64,000 nucleotides of DNA from JAVJSD01 sp040219575 (GTDB lineage Bacteria > Planctomycetota > Planctomycetia > Pirellulales > Pirellulaceae), in assembly GCA_040219575.1 (NCBI GenBank), contig JAVJSD010000120.1, forward strand, positions 1 to 64,000. Reading direction: 5' to 3'. Shown here one piece after another: positions 16,888 to 25,864 of the stretch. A program made the translations under genes and the position numbers. Below the pieces are notes generated by a model, which saw only the letters and a program-made list of their open reading frames with translations, was not told the origin of the DNA and made no database searches. Numbering within the stretch: the first letter of the stretch is position 1; each line of letters opens with the position of its first letter.

Positions 16888-17886
16888 ATGAATCGACGGC
16901 CCGTCACACGTGGTTTTACGCTCATCGAACTGTTGGTGGTGATCGCCATTATCGGCGTGCTGGCCGCCATGCTGCTGCCGGCGGTGCAGGCGGCCCGGGA
17001 GGCGGCCAACCGCTCGGCCTGCAAGAACAACCTCAAGCAATTGGCCCTGGGGGTGCAGAATCACCACGATCAGCGTGGCGATAACGTCCCGCTGGCGCTG
17101 TTCAGCGAGGGCATGTCGTGGGCGATTCTGATCAGCCCCTACATGGAAAATCAGAACCTGTGGCGGCGCATTAACATGGATCGCCCCTTTACCTACAGCG
17201 GAAACTGGCAGGACATCGACGATTCCGCGTCGGCCTACCCCTACCTCTATTGCCCCTCGCGGCGCAAGGCCCCGCAGTACACCCACAGCGATCCGCCCGG
17301 CAAGAATCTGGTCTGTTCCGACTACGCCGTTCCCAGCGTCGGCTCCAATGGCAACCGCGATCCGGCGACGACCAACTCCTGGGGACAAGCCCACTCGCTG
17401 ACCGCGCAGTTGGGACCGTTTCTGTCGGTTTGGCGACAGCAGCCCTTGCGCAGCAACGGCAAGCCGATCGGAACCGATGCGGCGCGTCGGTACCGCTCGA
17501 AAACCTCGTTCGGCAGCTGGGTCGACGGCACGAGCAACCAAGCCGTGTTTGGCGAAAAAGCACTCCACCCCCGGTTCATGAACAAACCCGACAACTACGG
17601 CGACTTCACAGTCTACGCCTGGGTGGAGTTGGAGCCGAACTGCTCCGGCGCCACGCGCAACGGCCGCGACACCGTCACCCGAACGGCCTACGACACACGG
17701 GGCAATGTGAGCAAGAATCAGCACCGCTACTGGCAGTTGTTCGGCAGCTGGCATCCGAACATCATCCAGTTCGCCTTCGGCGACGGCCGCGTGGACACGA
17801 TCAACTCGTACTCGGGATCCGGCATGACGCGTTGGATTTCGGAACGGGCCGACGGCCGGCGGATCAACTTGACCGGCAGCGGCTGA
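16888..17886 (+). CDS. DUF1559 pseudopilin-like protein, copy 2
   Basis: 332 residues from ATG 16888, selected over upstream starts because it follows GGAGGCGCC and yields the standard leader MNRRPVTRG/FTLIELL. It belongs with copies 1 and 3 (NHHDQRGDN, DRPFTYSGNWQDIDDS). Its last third (RNGRDTVTRTAYDTRGNVS, HRYWQLFGSWHPNIIQF) is almost the same as in copy 9, with 65 identical bases (17743-17807 versus 27029-27093). Complete H-X9-DG motif and NLTGSG end. Confidence 0.92.
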   Translation: MNRRPVTRGFTLIELLVVIAIIGVLAAMLLPAVQAAREAANRSACKNNLKQLALGVQNHHDQRGDNVPLALFSEGMSWAILISPYMENQNLWRRINMDRPFTYSGNWQDIDDSASAYPYLYCPSRRKAPQYTHSDPPGKNLVCSDYAVPSVGSNGNRDPATTNSWGQAHSLTAQLGPFLSVWRQQPLRSNGKPIGTDAARRYRSKTSFGSWVDGTSNQAVFGEKALHPRFMNKPDNYGDFTVYAWVELEPNCSGATRNGRDTVTRTAYDTRGNVSKNQHRYWQLFGSWHPNIIQFAFGDGRVDTINSYSGSGMTRWISERADGRRINLTGSG

Positions 17887-17910
17887 TCCTCAGCGATCGT
17901 CAGCTTTCAA

Positions 17911-17943
17911 GGCAGCGCCCTCGGTTGATACGGGGGCGTTGCC
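17911..17943 (+). terminator. hairpin after copy 2
   Basis: GGCAGCGCCCTC pairs imperfectly with GGGGGCGTTGCC. The TTGCCTGTTTCTTG tail recurs after the terminators of copies 9 to 12. Confidence 0.7.
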
Positions 17944-18192
17944 TGTTTCTTGCTGCGACGTGAGCCACTTCCGTGGCATGGCCGCCCTCGGCCGTGAAGG
18001 AGCGCAGCATCAGTCGGTGGCTCCTTTCCGACGACCCGTGGGAGCGAAGGCGATGGCTTCCTGCAAAGAACGGTGCAAACGCCGACGCTCCCTGTGAGGG
18101 ACCACCGATTCACGGCCGGGGGCGGCCATGCTACTGGCGTCGCCGCCAACAGCCCACAGGTGTAATAATAATATTTAAAAATAAAAAAATGC
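17944..18192. repeat. copy 2-3 spacer with a 23-bp inverted repeat
   Basis: GCATGGCCGCCCTCGGCCGTGAA is at 17976-17998 and its reverse complement (22 of 23 bases) at 18109-18131, enclosing 110 bases without an ORF of note. An A/T-only run at about 18161-18190 precedes the promoter of copy 3. Confidence 0.7.
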
Positions 18193-18220
18193 TTGACATC
18201 AAACACGGGGCCGGTACATT
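18193..18220 (+). promoter_or_regulatory. sigma70-like promoter of copy 3
   Basis: TTGACA (18193-18198), 16-base spacer, TACATT (18215-18220). The -35 box is consensus and is preceded by a long A/T run. Confidence 0.75.
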
Positions 18221-18271
18221 GAGGCGAGTCCTTTTCCCCATCTCTTGTCTCGTTGTCCACGGAGGCCCCTC

Positions 18272-19270
18272 ATGACCCGGCGAAATTCCGCGCGTGGTTT
18301 TACACTCATTGAACTTCTGGTGGTGATCGCCATCATCGGCGTGCTGGCCGCCATGCTGCTGCCGGCGGTGCAGGCGGCCCGCGAGGCGGCCAATCGCTCG
18401 GCCTGCAAGAACAACCTCAAGCAATTGGCCCTCGGGGTGCAGAATCACCACGATCAGCGTGGCGACAACGTCCCGCTGGCGCTGTTCAGCGAGGGGATGT
18501 CGTGGGCGATCTTGATCAGCCCCTACATGGAAAATCAGAACCTGTGGCGCCGCATCAATATGGACCGTCCCTTCACCTACAAGGGGAACTGGCAAGATAT
18601 CGACGACACCAACTCGGCGTATCCGTACCTCTACTGCCCCAGTCGGCGCAAGGCGCCGCAATTTGTGCGTGTCAGTCCACCCGACCGAAACCTGGTCTGC
18701 GCCGACTACGCGGTTCCCAGCTACGGCTCCAACGGCAATCGGGATCCGAGTGTGACCAACTCCTGGGGACAAGCCCATTCGTTGACGGCGCAATTGGGAC
18801 CCTTCCTCTCGGTCTGGAGAAACCAGCCCCTGCGCAGCAACGGCAAGCCGATCGGCACCAACGCGGCACGGCGTTATCGCTCGAAAACCTCCTTCGGCAG
18901 TTGGGTCGACGGCACCAGCAACCAGGCCATTTTCGGTGAAAAGGCGCTCCACCCGCGGTTCATGAACAAGCCTGAGAAGTACGGCGATTTCACGGTCTAT
19001 GCCTGGGTGGAGCTCGATCCCAACGGTTCGGGCGCCGTGCGAAACGGGCGCGACGCCGTCGCGCGCTCGGCCTACGACACCCGCGGCAACGTAAGCAAGG
19101 ATCAACACCGCTTTTGGCAGTTGTTCGGCAGCTGGCATCCTCAGATTGTTCAGTTCGCCTTTGGCGACGGCCGGGTCGATACGATTCACTCGTACTCGGG
19201 CTCCGGCATGACGCGCTGGATCACGCACCGGGCCGATGGCCGGCGGATCAACCTGACCGGCAGCGGCTGA
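18272..19270 (+). CDS. DUF1559 pseudopilin-like protein, copy 3
   Basis: 332 residues from ATG 18272 after GGAGGCCCCTC. Leader MTRRNSARG/FTLIELL. It is closest to copy 2 (INMDRPFTYKGNWQDIDD, RSNGKPIGTNAARRYRSK). The usually conserved NCSGATRNGR is changed to NGSGAVRNGR, so one otherwise shared cysteine is missing. The motif region reads HPQIVQFAFGDG. Ends WITHRADGRRINLTGSG. Envelope or pseudopilus role inferred from the leader only. Confidence 0.92.
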   Translation: MTRRNSARGFTLIELLVVIAIIGVLAAMLLPAVQAAREAANRSACKNNLKQLALGVQNHHDQRGDNVPLALFSEGMSWAILISPYMENQNLWRRINMDRPFTYKGNWQDIDDTNSAYPYLYCPSRRKAPQFVRVSPPDRNLVCADYAVPSYGSNGNRDPSVTNSWGQAHSLTAQLGPFLSVWRNQPLRSNGKPIGTNAARRYRSKTSFGSWVDGTSNQAIFGEKALHPRFMNKPEKYGDFTVYAWVELDPNGSGAVRNGRDAVARSAYDTRGNVSKDQHRFWQLFGSWHPQIVQFAFGDGRVDTIHSYSGSGMTRWITHRADGRRINLTGSG

Positions 19271-19339
19271 TTCCCTTTCCGGCAGAGGGGATTACGAGAG
19301 ACCGCATTTGCTGTTCCGTCTTGTTGCGAATGTTCATCA

Positions 19340-19374
19340 GGCCCCCGACGTCGCCTTGGCGTCGGGGGCCTTTT
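19340..19374 (+). terminator. hairpin terminator after copy 3
   Basis: GGCCCCCGACG (19340-19350) pairs with CGTCGGGGGCC (19360-19370), then TTTT. Confidence 0.85.
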
Positions 19375-19532
19375 GCGTTGGGGGGCCACGCGTGCGGCAT
19401 CTCCACCGCCTGTCCACGAAAGACGATCCCGCCCTCTGGTTCTGGGAAACAGGGGGCCATTTTCTTGCGCTGGCGGCGGACGCTGGAGTCTGCCCGTCGT
19501 AATCGTTTTTTGCAATGAAAGAATAATTCTGC
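19375..19532. other. copy 3-4 spacer
   Basis: Within the 361-base gap between copies 3 and 4 I see the terminator, no credible gene, and an A/T-rich stretch from about 19500 leading into the promoter. Confidence 0.6.
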
Positions 19533-19560
19533 TTGCAGCTCGGTTTGGAATTGCTATACT
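19533..19560 (+). promoter_or_regulatory. sigma70-like promoter of copy 4
   Basis: TTGCAG (19533-19538), 16-base spacer, TATACT (19555-19560). Confidence 0.65.
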
Positions 19561-19631
19561 CCGCAATAGCTCATCTAGAGATTCTCTATAGTTTTTATCT
19601 TTTTTCCGATATTTTTCTGGATACCCCTCCC

Positions 19632-20636
19632 ATGAAGAGACGCACGACACAACAAGGTTTCACGTTGATCGAGTTGTTGGTGGTGATCGCCATCATCGGC
19701 GTGCTGGCGGCGATGTTGCTGCCGGCGGTGCAGGCGGCCCGCGAGGCGGCCAATCGCTCGGCCTGCAAGAACAACCTCAAACAGCTGGCCCTGGGGGTGC
19801 AGAATCACCACGACCAGCGCGGCGACCACGTGCCGTTGGCGTTGTTCAGCAAGGGCATGTCGTGGGCGGCCCTGATCATGCCCTACATGGAGCAGCAGAA
19901 TGTCTGGCGGCGGTTGAACCTCGATCGCGACTTCGAACTGCAGGGAAACTGGGAGGATATCGACGACGCCTCGTCGGCGTTCCCTTTCTTCTATTGCCCC
20001 TCGCGTCGCAAGGCGCCGCAGTACACGAAAACGACGCCGCCGGGACGCAGTATGGTCGCCAGCGACTTCGCGGTCCCTTCCTACGGCGCTGACGGCAGTG
20101 GTTCGCCGGAAACCACCAACAGTTGGGGCCAAGCCCATTCGCTCACCAATCAGCTCGGGCCGTTTCTGACCGTGTGGCAGGTTCAGCCGGTCAACAGTTC
20201 GGGGAACCCGATCGGCAACGACGCCGCTCGGCGCTATCGCTCCAAGACCTCGTTTGGCAGTTGGGTCGACGGCAGCAGCAACCAAGGCATTTTCGGCGAA
20301 AAAGCGCTGCATCCGCGGTATCTCAGCCGGGACGAACATCGCGGCGACTTCACCGTCTACGTCTGGATCGAGCTGAACCGTAATTGCTCCGGCGCCACCC
20401 GCAACGGCCGCGAAGCCACGATTCGGACGGCCTACGATACCGGCGGCACCGACAACAACGATGGCGCTTTCACGCGCTACTATCGCCGGTTCGGAAGCTG
20501 GCATCCCAACATCGTGCAATTCGCCTTCGGCGACGGGCGCGTCGACACGGTAAACTCCTACAGCGGCTCCGGCATGATCCAGAATATCTCCCGCCGGGCC
20601 GACGGGAATCGAATCAACCTCACCGGCAGCGGCTGA
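19632..20636 (+). CDS. DUF1559 pseudopilin-like protein, copy 4
   Basis: 334 residues from ATG 19632. Leader MKRRTTQQG/FTLIELL. No good purine-rich ribosome site precedes it (ATACCCCTCCC), so the start is set by homology. It founds the second similarity group with copies 5 and 6: GDHVPLALFSKGMSW, YMEQQNVWRRLNLDRDFELQ, FPFFYCPSRRKAPQ and VWQVQPVNSSGNPIGND. The stretch before the motif is longer (DTGGTDNNDGAFTRYYRRFG). H-X9-DG and NLTGSG are intact. Confidence 0.92.
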   Translation: MKRRTTQQGFTLIELLVVIAIIGVLAAMLLPAVQAAREAANRSACKNNLKQLALGVQNHHDQRGDHVPLALFSKGMSWAALIMPYMEQQNVWRRLNLDRDFELQGNWEDIDDASSAFPFFYCPSRRKAPQYTKTTPPGRSMVASDFAVPSYGADGSGSPETTNSWGQAHSLTNQLGPFLTVWQVQPVNSSGNPIGNDAARRYRSKTSFGSWVDGSSNQGIFGEKALHPRYLSRDEHRGDFTVYVWIELNRNCSGATRNGREATIRTAYDTGGTDNNDGAFTRYYRRFGSWHPNIVQFAFGDGRVDTVNSYSGSGMIQNISRRADGNRINLTGSG

Positions 20637-20697
20637 TCCTGAAGCACGCCTCGCACTTCGGCGCTGACCAAGCGTCTTGAATCCTGATGATCCTCAA

Positions 20698-20739
20698 ACA
20701 GGCCCCCGCCGTCAGCTTGGCGGCGAAGGTCTGTTTTTC
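20698..20739 (+). terminator. imperfect hairpin terminator after copy 4
   Basis: CAGGCCCCCGCCG pairs with CGGCGAAGGTCTG (10 of 13 positions) and is followed by TTTTT. This is the weakest stem in the array. Confidence 0.6.
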
Positions 20740-20911
20740 TTTTGCGTCCTGCCCTTGGGTGTCATTCCCGCCGCCAGGCTGGGCGTTCGATGCGGGCGAC
20801 TCGAAGTGCGGCGGGGCGTGTCGAAGACCTGGCTGCCGCTACAAGGGGAAGGCCCGATGGCCGGAGGTGGCTTGTCACAGAGTAGTTTCCGCATCCGGGA
20901 TTAAATTCTGA
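20740..20911. other. copy 4-5 spacer
   Basis: Part of a 365-base gap. No convincing gene; only the terminator before it and the promoter after it are seen. Confidence 0.55.
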
Positions 20912-20939
20912 TTGCAACCGCAAGGCGGTTCGTTATATT
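20912..20939 (+). promoter_or_regulatory. sigma70-like promoter of copy 5
   Basis: TTGCAA (20912-20917), 16-base spacer, TATATT (20934-20939). Confidence 0.65.
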
Positions 20940-21001
20940 TCCGAGAAGCTCTTCAACTATTTCTCTTCAATTTTTCTATTTCCTCCCCGGGAGGCCCTCC
21001 C

Positions 21002-22000
21002 ATGAAAAGACACGCGATAAGACAAGGATTCACACTGATCGAGTTGCTGGTGGTGATCGCCATCATCGGCGTGCTGGCGGCGATGCTGTTGCCGGCGGTG
21101 CAGGCGGCCCGCGAGGCGGCCAATCGTTCGGCCTGCAAGAACAACCTCAAACAACTGGCCCTGGGCGTGCAAAACCATCACGACCAGCGAGGCGACCATG
21201 TGCCGCTGGCGACGTTCAGCCGGGGCATGTCCTGGGCCGCCCTGATCATGCCCTACATGGAGCAGCAGAATGTCTGGCGGCGGTTGAATCTCGATCGCGA
21301 CTTCGAACTGCAGGGAAACTGGGAGGATATCGACGACGCCTCGTCGGCGTTCCCCTTCTTCTACTGCCCCTCGCGCCGCAAGGCGCCGCAGTTCACCAAG
21401 TCCACCCCGCCGGGACGCAGCATGGTCGCCGGCGACTACGCCGTTCCATCCTTTGGAACCGTGAACGACGACCCCACCAATACGAACACCTGGGGCCAAG
21501 CCCATTCGCTCACCGAACAGCTTGGGCCGTTCCTCACCGTCTGGCAGGTTCAGCCGGTCAACAGCAGCGGCAACCCAATCGGCAACGACGCCGCCCGCCG
21601 CTACCGCTCGAAGACCTCCTTCGGCAGTTGGGTGGACGGCTCCAGCAATCAGGCCGTGTTCGGCGAGAAGGCGCTGCATCCCCGCTACCTGAATCGCGAC
21701 GGCATCCGCGGCGACTTCACGATCTTTGTTTGGATCGAACTGGACAACAACTGCTCGGGCGCCGCCCGCAACGGACGAGCCACCCCCACCCGAACGGCGT
21801 ATGACACGGCCGGCACCGACGCCGATACGGGCGACCAACGTTACTACCGCCGTTTCGGCAGTTGGCACCCGAACATCGTTCAGTTCGGATTCGGCGATGG
21901 ACGTGTGGATTCGCTCAGTTCCTACGTCAGCTCCGGCATGATCCAGAACATCTCCCGCCGCGCCGACGGCAACCGGATCAACCTGACGGGCAGCGGCTGA
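21002..22000 (+). CDS. DUF1559 pseudopilin-like protein, copy 5
   Basis: 332 residues from ATG 21002, with GGGAGG ten bases upstream. Leader MKRHAIRQG/FTLIELL. It is nearly the same as copy 4 through residue 160 and diverges afterwards: SFGTVNDDPTNTNTWGQAHS and WIELDNNCSGAARNGRATPT. The end of the domain is FGFGDGRVDSLSSYVSSGM rather than the usual NSYSGSGM. Leader, H-X9-DG motif and NLTGSG end are intact. Confidence 0.92.
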   Translation: MKRHAIRQGFTLIELLVVIAIIGVLAAMLLPAVQAAREAANRSACKNNLKQLALGVQNHHDQRGDHVPLATFSRGMSWAALIMPYMEQQNVWRRLNLDRDFELQGNWEDIDDASSAFPFFYCPSRRKAPQFTKSTPPGRSMVAGDYAVPSFGTVNDDPTNTNTWGQAHSLTEQLGPFLTVWQVQPVNSSGNPIGNDAARRYRSKTSFGSWVDGSSNQAVFGEKALHPRYLNRDGIRGDFTIFVWIELDNNCSGAARNGRATPTRTAYDTAGTDADTGDQRYYRRFGSWHPNIVQFGFGDGRVDSLSSYVSSGMIQNISRRADGNRINLTGSG

Positions 22001-22060
22001 TTCAACGAAGCCGGCCTTCAACGAAGCCGGCCGGCGAGCATTCCCCCGCGGCAACCTGCC

Positions 22061-22105
22061 GACGCCCTCCGGCGACCAATTCTGGTCGCCGGAGGGCGTC
22101 CTTTG
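22061..22105 (+). terminator. strong hairpin terminator after copy 5
   Basis: GACGCCCTCCGGCGACCA (22061-22078) and its perfect complement (22083-22100) with a 4-base loop, then CTTTGTTG: the longest stem of the array (18 bp). Confidence 0.85.
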
Positions 22106-22167
22106 TTGCGCACCAACCAGTTTCCGTCCCGCCCGGGCGACGGGCCGAAATCCGGAGGGAATTCTAC

Positions 22168-22195
22168 TTGCGGCGCCGCGCGCCGCAGCTATACT
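22168..22195 (+). promoter_or_regulatory. sigma70-like promoter of copy 6
   Basis: TTGCGG (22168-22173), 16-base spacer of almost pure GC, TATACT (22190-22195). Confidence 0.6.
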
Positions 22196-22263
22196 GCGCG
22201 TTCTTCTTAATAAGTTGTGTGTAAATTTTTATGTTTTATACACTATTTCCTGGATACATGGTC

Positions 22264-23265
22264 ATGTCGAAACGCGCGAAGGCTCGAGGGTTCACCCTGA
22301 TCGAACTGTTGGTCGTCATCGCCATCATCGGCGTGCTGGCCGCCATGCTCTTGCCGGCCGTGCAGGCCGCCCGCGAGGCGGCCAACCGCAGTGCGTGCAA
22401 GAACAATCTGAAGCAGTTGGCCCTCGGCGTTCAGAATCATCACGACCAGCGCGGCGACAACGTGCCGCTGGCGGTGTTCAGCCGAGGGATGTCCTGGGCG
22501 GCGCTGATCACTCCCTATCTGGAGCAGCAGAACCTCTGGCGGCAGTTGAATCTCGACCGCGACTTCGAGTACCAGGGGAACTGGGAGGATATCGACGACG
22601 ACTTCGCCGCCTTCCCCTTCTTGTATTGCCCGTCGCGTCGCAAGGCCCCGCAACGCACCAGTTCGACGCCTCCCGGCAAGAGCATGGTGGCCAGCGATTA
22701 CGTCGTCCCCGGCGTCGGCTCGGAGACCAACGGCGACCCGCTGATGACCAATAGTTGGGCCCAGGCCCACTCGCTGACGCACCAACTGGGGCCGTTTCTG
22801 GCGGTCTGGCAGGTGCAGCCGCTGAATTCCGCCGGCAATCCCATCGGCAACGACGCGGCCAGGCAGTATCGCTCGAAAACCTCGTTCGGCAACTGGGTCG
22901 ACGGGACCAGCAATCAGGCCGTCTTTGGCGAGAAGGCGCTCCACCCGCGGCATCTTCGCCAGGACGGAATCCGAGGCGACTTCACCGTCTATGTGTGGAT
23001 CGAACTCGACGACAATGCCGCCGGTTCGTCGCGGAACGCCCGTGGAGTTCCCACCCGGACTCCCTACGACACGGCGGGGCAGGATACGAATCGCGCCATC
23101 GATCGCTGGTATCGGCGGTTTGGCAGTTGGCACCCGAACATCGTGCAGTTCGCATTTGGCGACGGGCGCGTCGATGCGGTGAACTCTTACTGCAGTTCCT
23201 CGCTCATTCTCAACATGTCGCATCGCGCCGATGGCGGTCGTCTGAATTTGACCGGCAGCGGCTGA
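22264..23265 (+). CDS. DUF1559 pseudopilin-like protein, copy 6
   Basis: 333 residues. ATG 22264 is chosen by homology (leader MSKRAKARG/FTLIELL); an in-frame ATG at 22258 is also possible. It is the most divergent member of the copy 4-6 group: PQRTSSTPPGKSMVASDYVV, and NCSGATRNGR replaced by NAAGSSRNARG, so this cysteine is lost. A different cysteine appears near the end (NSYCSSSLILNMSHRADG), a change shared with copy 13. H-X9-DG is intact; ends LNLTGSG. Confidence 0.91.
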   Translation: MSKRAKARGFTLIELLVVIAIIGVLAAMLLPAVQAAREAANRSACKNNLKQLALGVQNHHDQRGDNVPLAVFSRGMSWAALITPYLEQQNLWRQLNLDRDFEYQGNWEDIDDDFAAFPFLYCPSRRKAPQRTSSTPPGKSMVASDYVVPGVGSETNGDPLMTNSWAQAHSLTHQLGPFLAVWQVQPLNSAGNPIGNDAARQYRSKTSFGNWVDGTSNQAVFGEKALHPRHLRQDGIRGDFTVYVWIELDDNAAGSSRNARGVPTRTPYDTAGQDTNRAIDRWYRRFGSWHPNIVQFAFGDGRVDAVNSYCSSSLILNMSHRADGGRLNLTGSG

Positions 23266-23308
23266 TCCGCTGCCCGCGGTTTCAGCGGAATCTGCCCACG
23301 CTCTGCTC

Positions 23309-23343
23309 AGCCCCGGCGACTTTCAGTTCGCCGGGGCTTTTTG
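23309..23343 (+). terminator. hairpin terminator after copy 6
   Basis: AGCCCCGGCGA (23309-23319) pairs with TCGCCGGGGCT (23328-23338), then TTTTTG. Confidence 0.85.
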
Positions 23344-23528
23344 TTGGGATGCGGCTCGGCGACGAATTGTCCACCTTACTCCGGTGTTTTTCGTCATTCG
23401 CCGCGAATTTCTCGTTGAGCGGGTCCGTTAGGCACACCGCTTGCTTCAGGTGGGGATCCGTGGTCTCCCTCTCGCCACGCCACGCCCCTACATCCCCCCT
23501 GCTGCCCCCTAATTGCGAGAGGTGAGAC

Positions 23529-24515
23529 ATGGAGTCGAAGCTGCTCCGTCGTCGTGCGTTTACGTTGATCGAGTTGTTGGTGGTGATCGCCATCATCGGC
23601 GTGCTGGCCGCCATGCTGTTGCCCGCCGTGCAGGCCGCCCGCGAAGCGGCCAATCGCTCGGCCTGCAAGAACAACCTGCGGCAGTTGGGCCTGGCGGTGC
23701 AGAACCACCACGACCAGCGCGGCGACAATCCGCCGTTGGCGTTGTTCAGCAACGGCATGTCCTGGGCGGCGATGATCATGCCGTACCTCGAGCAGCAGAA
23801 CATGTGGCGCTCGATGTATCTCTATCAGGACTACACCTACGTCTACAACTACTCGTATGTCGACGACGCGGAGGCGGCCTTTCCGTTCCTCTACTGCCCG
23901 TCGCGCCGCAAGGCGCCGCAGTTCACCGTGACGACTCCGCCGGGCGTCGGGATGGTGGCCAGCGACTACGCCGTACCGAGCATCGGTTCGACGCTGGCGG
24001 CCGACCCCACCACGACCGGCAGTTGGGGACAGGCGCACTCGCTGAGCGGGCAGTTGGGGCCGTTTCTGACCGTCTGGCAGACCAAGCCGACGATCAGTCT
24101 CGACGCGGCGCGGATGTATCGCTCGCAAACGTCGTTCTCCAGTTGGGTCGACGGCACGAGCAACCAGGCGATCTTTGGCGAAAAGGCCCTGCACCCGCAG
24201 TACCTGAATCAGGAAAAGAACTTCGGCGACTTCACGGTCTACGCCTGGACCGAACTCGACCAGAATTGCTCCGGCGCCACGCGCAACGGCTACGAGGCGC
24301 TGTGCCGCGACGCGCATGACGTGGGCGGCGGTTCGGTCGCGCTCGACACGCACGGGTTCTGGCGCAAGTTCGGCAGCTGGCATCCCGGCATGTGCCAGTT
24401 CGCCTTCGGCGACGGCCGCGTGCAAAGCGTGAACTCGTACGTCAGCTACCTGATCGTGTACTACATGTCGCACCGCGCCGACGGCCAGCGGACGAATCTC
24501 ACCGGCAGCAGTTGA
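23529..24515 (+). CDS. DUF1559 pseudopilin-like protein, copy 7
   Basis: 328 residues, the shortest copy, with a GAGAGGTGAG ribosome site. The leader is MESKLLRRRA/FTLIELL with Ala instead of Gly at -1 of the predicted processing site. It pairs with copy 8: NNLRQLGLAVQNHHDQRGDN, YTYVYNYSYVDD, DVGGGSVALDTHGFWRKFG. The motif segment is HPGMCQFAFGDG, with an added cysteine. The spacer NSSGNPIGND seen in other copies is missing (TKPTISLDAARMYRSQ). Ends NLTGSS. No clear promoter was found upstream. Confidence 0.91.
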   Translation: MESKLLRRRAFTLIELLVVIAIIGVLAAMLLPAVQAAREAANRSACKNNLRQLGLAVQNHHDQRGDNPPLALFSNGMSWAAMIMPYLEQQNMWRSMYLYQDYTYVYNYSYVDDAEAAFPFLYCPSRRKAPQFTVTTPPGVGMVASDYAVPSIGSTLAADPTTTGSWGQAHSLSGQLGPFLTVWQTKPTISLDAARMYRSQTSFSSWVDGTSNQAIFGEKALHPQYLNQEKNFGDFTVYAWTELDQNCSGATRNGYEALCRDAHDVGGGSVALDTHGFWRKFGSWHPGMCQFAFGDGRVQSVNSYVSYLIVYYMSHRADGQRTNLTGSS

Positions 24516-24549
24516 CGCGGCGCCGGTCGAACGCAGTCTTGGAGTTTTC

Positions 24550-24585
24550 GCCGCCGTGGACAATGCGCCACGGCGGCTTATTGTG
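24550..24585 (+). terminator. hairpin terminator after copy 7
   Basis: GCCGCCGTGG (24550-24559) pairs with CCACGGCGGC (24568-24577), followed by TTATTGTG. Confidence 0.75.
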
Positions 24586-24682
24586 TATCTGTATAGTTTC
24601 TAAATAGGTAATATGTCATAATTATGTCAGTAGCGTACATATCACTTACAGAAAATATTTAGCACATTAATGGAATAAAATA

Positions 24683-24711
24683 TTGACGTACTGGTTGCGT
24701 TTCGCTAGAAT
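24683..24711 (+). promoter_or_regulatory. sigma70-like promoter of copy 8
   Basis: TTGACG (24683-24688), 17-base spacer, TAGAAT (24706-24711), at the end of an unusually AT-rich stretch (24590-24685). Confidence 0.65.
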
Positions 24712-24777
24712 TCACGCGTCTTCGACTCCCTCTCTCCGTTGCTCTATTTTCATTTCTTCCAAGAGAGGTGTGTCACG

Positions 24778-25779
24778 ATGAGAGAACCTGCCCTGCGTAG
24801 AGCGTTCACCCTGATTGAGTTGTTGGTGGTGATCGCCATCATCGGCGTGCTGGCGGCGATGCTGCTGCCGGCCGTCCAAGCCGCCCGCGAGGCGGCCAAC
24901 CGCTCCGCCTGCAAGAACAACATGCGGCAACTCGGCCTGGCGGTGCAAAACCACCACGACCAGCGTGGCGACAACGTGCCGCTGGCGACCTTCAGCAACG
25001 GCATGTCCTGGGCCGCCCTGCTGGCGCCCTACTACGAGCAGCAGAACCTGTGGCGTTACCTGTACCTCAACAACGAGTACACCTACGTCTACAACTACTC
25101 GTACATCGACGACGACTACGCCGCCTTTCCGATTTTCAACTGCCCTTCGCGCCGCAAGGCGCCGCAGTACACGGTGAGCACGCCGCCGGGCGTGCAGTTG
25201 GTGGCCGGCGACTACGCCGTCCCCAGCCTCGGATCAAGCACGGCGACGGATCCCGCCACGACCGGCTCGTGGGGAGAGGCCCATTCGCTCACCAACCAGC
25301 TCGGCCCCTTCCTGACGGCCTGGCAGACCATGCCCCTGGGGTCGACCGGCAACGCGATCAGCCTCGACACCGTGCGGATGTATCGCTCCAAGACGTCGTT
25401 CTCGAGCTGGGTCGATGGAACCAGCAACCAGGCCATCTTTGGAGAAAAGGCGCTGCACCCCCAGTACCTGAATCAGGACGAGAATTTCGGCGATTTCACG
25501 ATCTACGCCTGGACGGCGCAAATGCCGAACTGCTCCGGCGCCACCCGCAACGGCAACGAGTACCTGACCCGCACCGCCTACGACGTCGGCGGCGGTTCGG
25601 TGACGGCCAACACGCAGGGATTCTGGCGGCGATTTGGAAGCTGGCATCCCAACATGTGCCAGTTCGCCTATGGCGACGGTCGGGTCGACGCGGTCAACTC
25701 CTACGTCAGCTACGTCATTATTCGCTATCTGTCGCATCGGGCCGACGGAACGCGCAACAACCTGACGGGCAGCAGTTGA
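24778..25779 (+). CDS. DUF1559 pseudopilin-like protein, copy 8
   Basis: 333 residues from ATG 24778, AGAGAGG upstream. Leader MREPALRRA/FTLIELL (Ala at -1). It is a sister of copy 7 (NNMRQLGLAVQN, YVYNYSYIDDDYAAFPIFNC, GGGSVTANTQGFWRRFG), but FNCPSRRKAPQ replaces YCPSRR and the domain keeps the long spacer (LGSTGNAISLDTVRMYRSK). The motif is HPNMCQFAYGDG. Ends NNLTGSS. The parallel Cys and Ala-leader features with copy 7 suggest a local duplication. Confidence 0.91.
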   Translation: MREPALRRAFTLIELLVVIAIIGVLAAMLLPAVQAAREAANRSACKNNMRQLGLAVQNHHDQRGDNVPLATFSNGMSWAALLAPYYEQQNLWRYLYLNNEYTYVYNYSYIDDDYAAFPIFNCPSRRKAPQYTVSTPPGVQLVAGDYAVPSLGSSTATDPATTGSWGEAHSLTNQLGPFLTAWQTMPLGSTGNAISLDTVRMYRSKTSFSSWVDGTSNQAIFGEKALHPQYLNQDENFGDFTIYAWTAQMPNCSGATRNGNEYLTRTAYDVGGGSVTANTQGFWRRFGSWHPNMCQFAYGDGRVDAVNSYVSYVIIRYLSHRADGTRNNLTGSS

Positions 25780-25824
25780 TCGCCCCGATCACCGGATCCC
25801 CAGCGCTTTTATCTGTCGAACATG

Positions 25825-25864
25825 CGGCCCTGGTGACTCACCTCACCGGGGCCGTTTTTTTTTC
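25825..25864 (+). terminator. hairpin terminator after copy 8
   Basis: CGGCCCTGGTGA (25825-25836) pairs with TCACCGGGGCCG (25843-25854) with one G-T pair, then a run of nine T. Confidence 0.85.

Noticed and set aside
19533..19560. Sigma54 (-24/-12) promoter in front of DUF1559 copy 4
   Set aside because: TTGGAATTGC lacks the GG-N10-GC spacing; the sigma70-like pair with 16-base spacing fits better and recurs in other copies.
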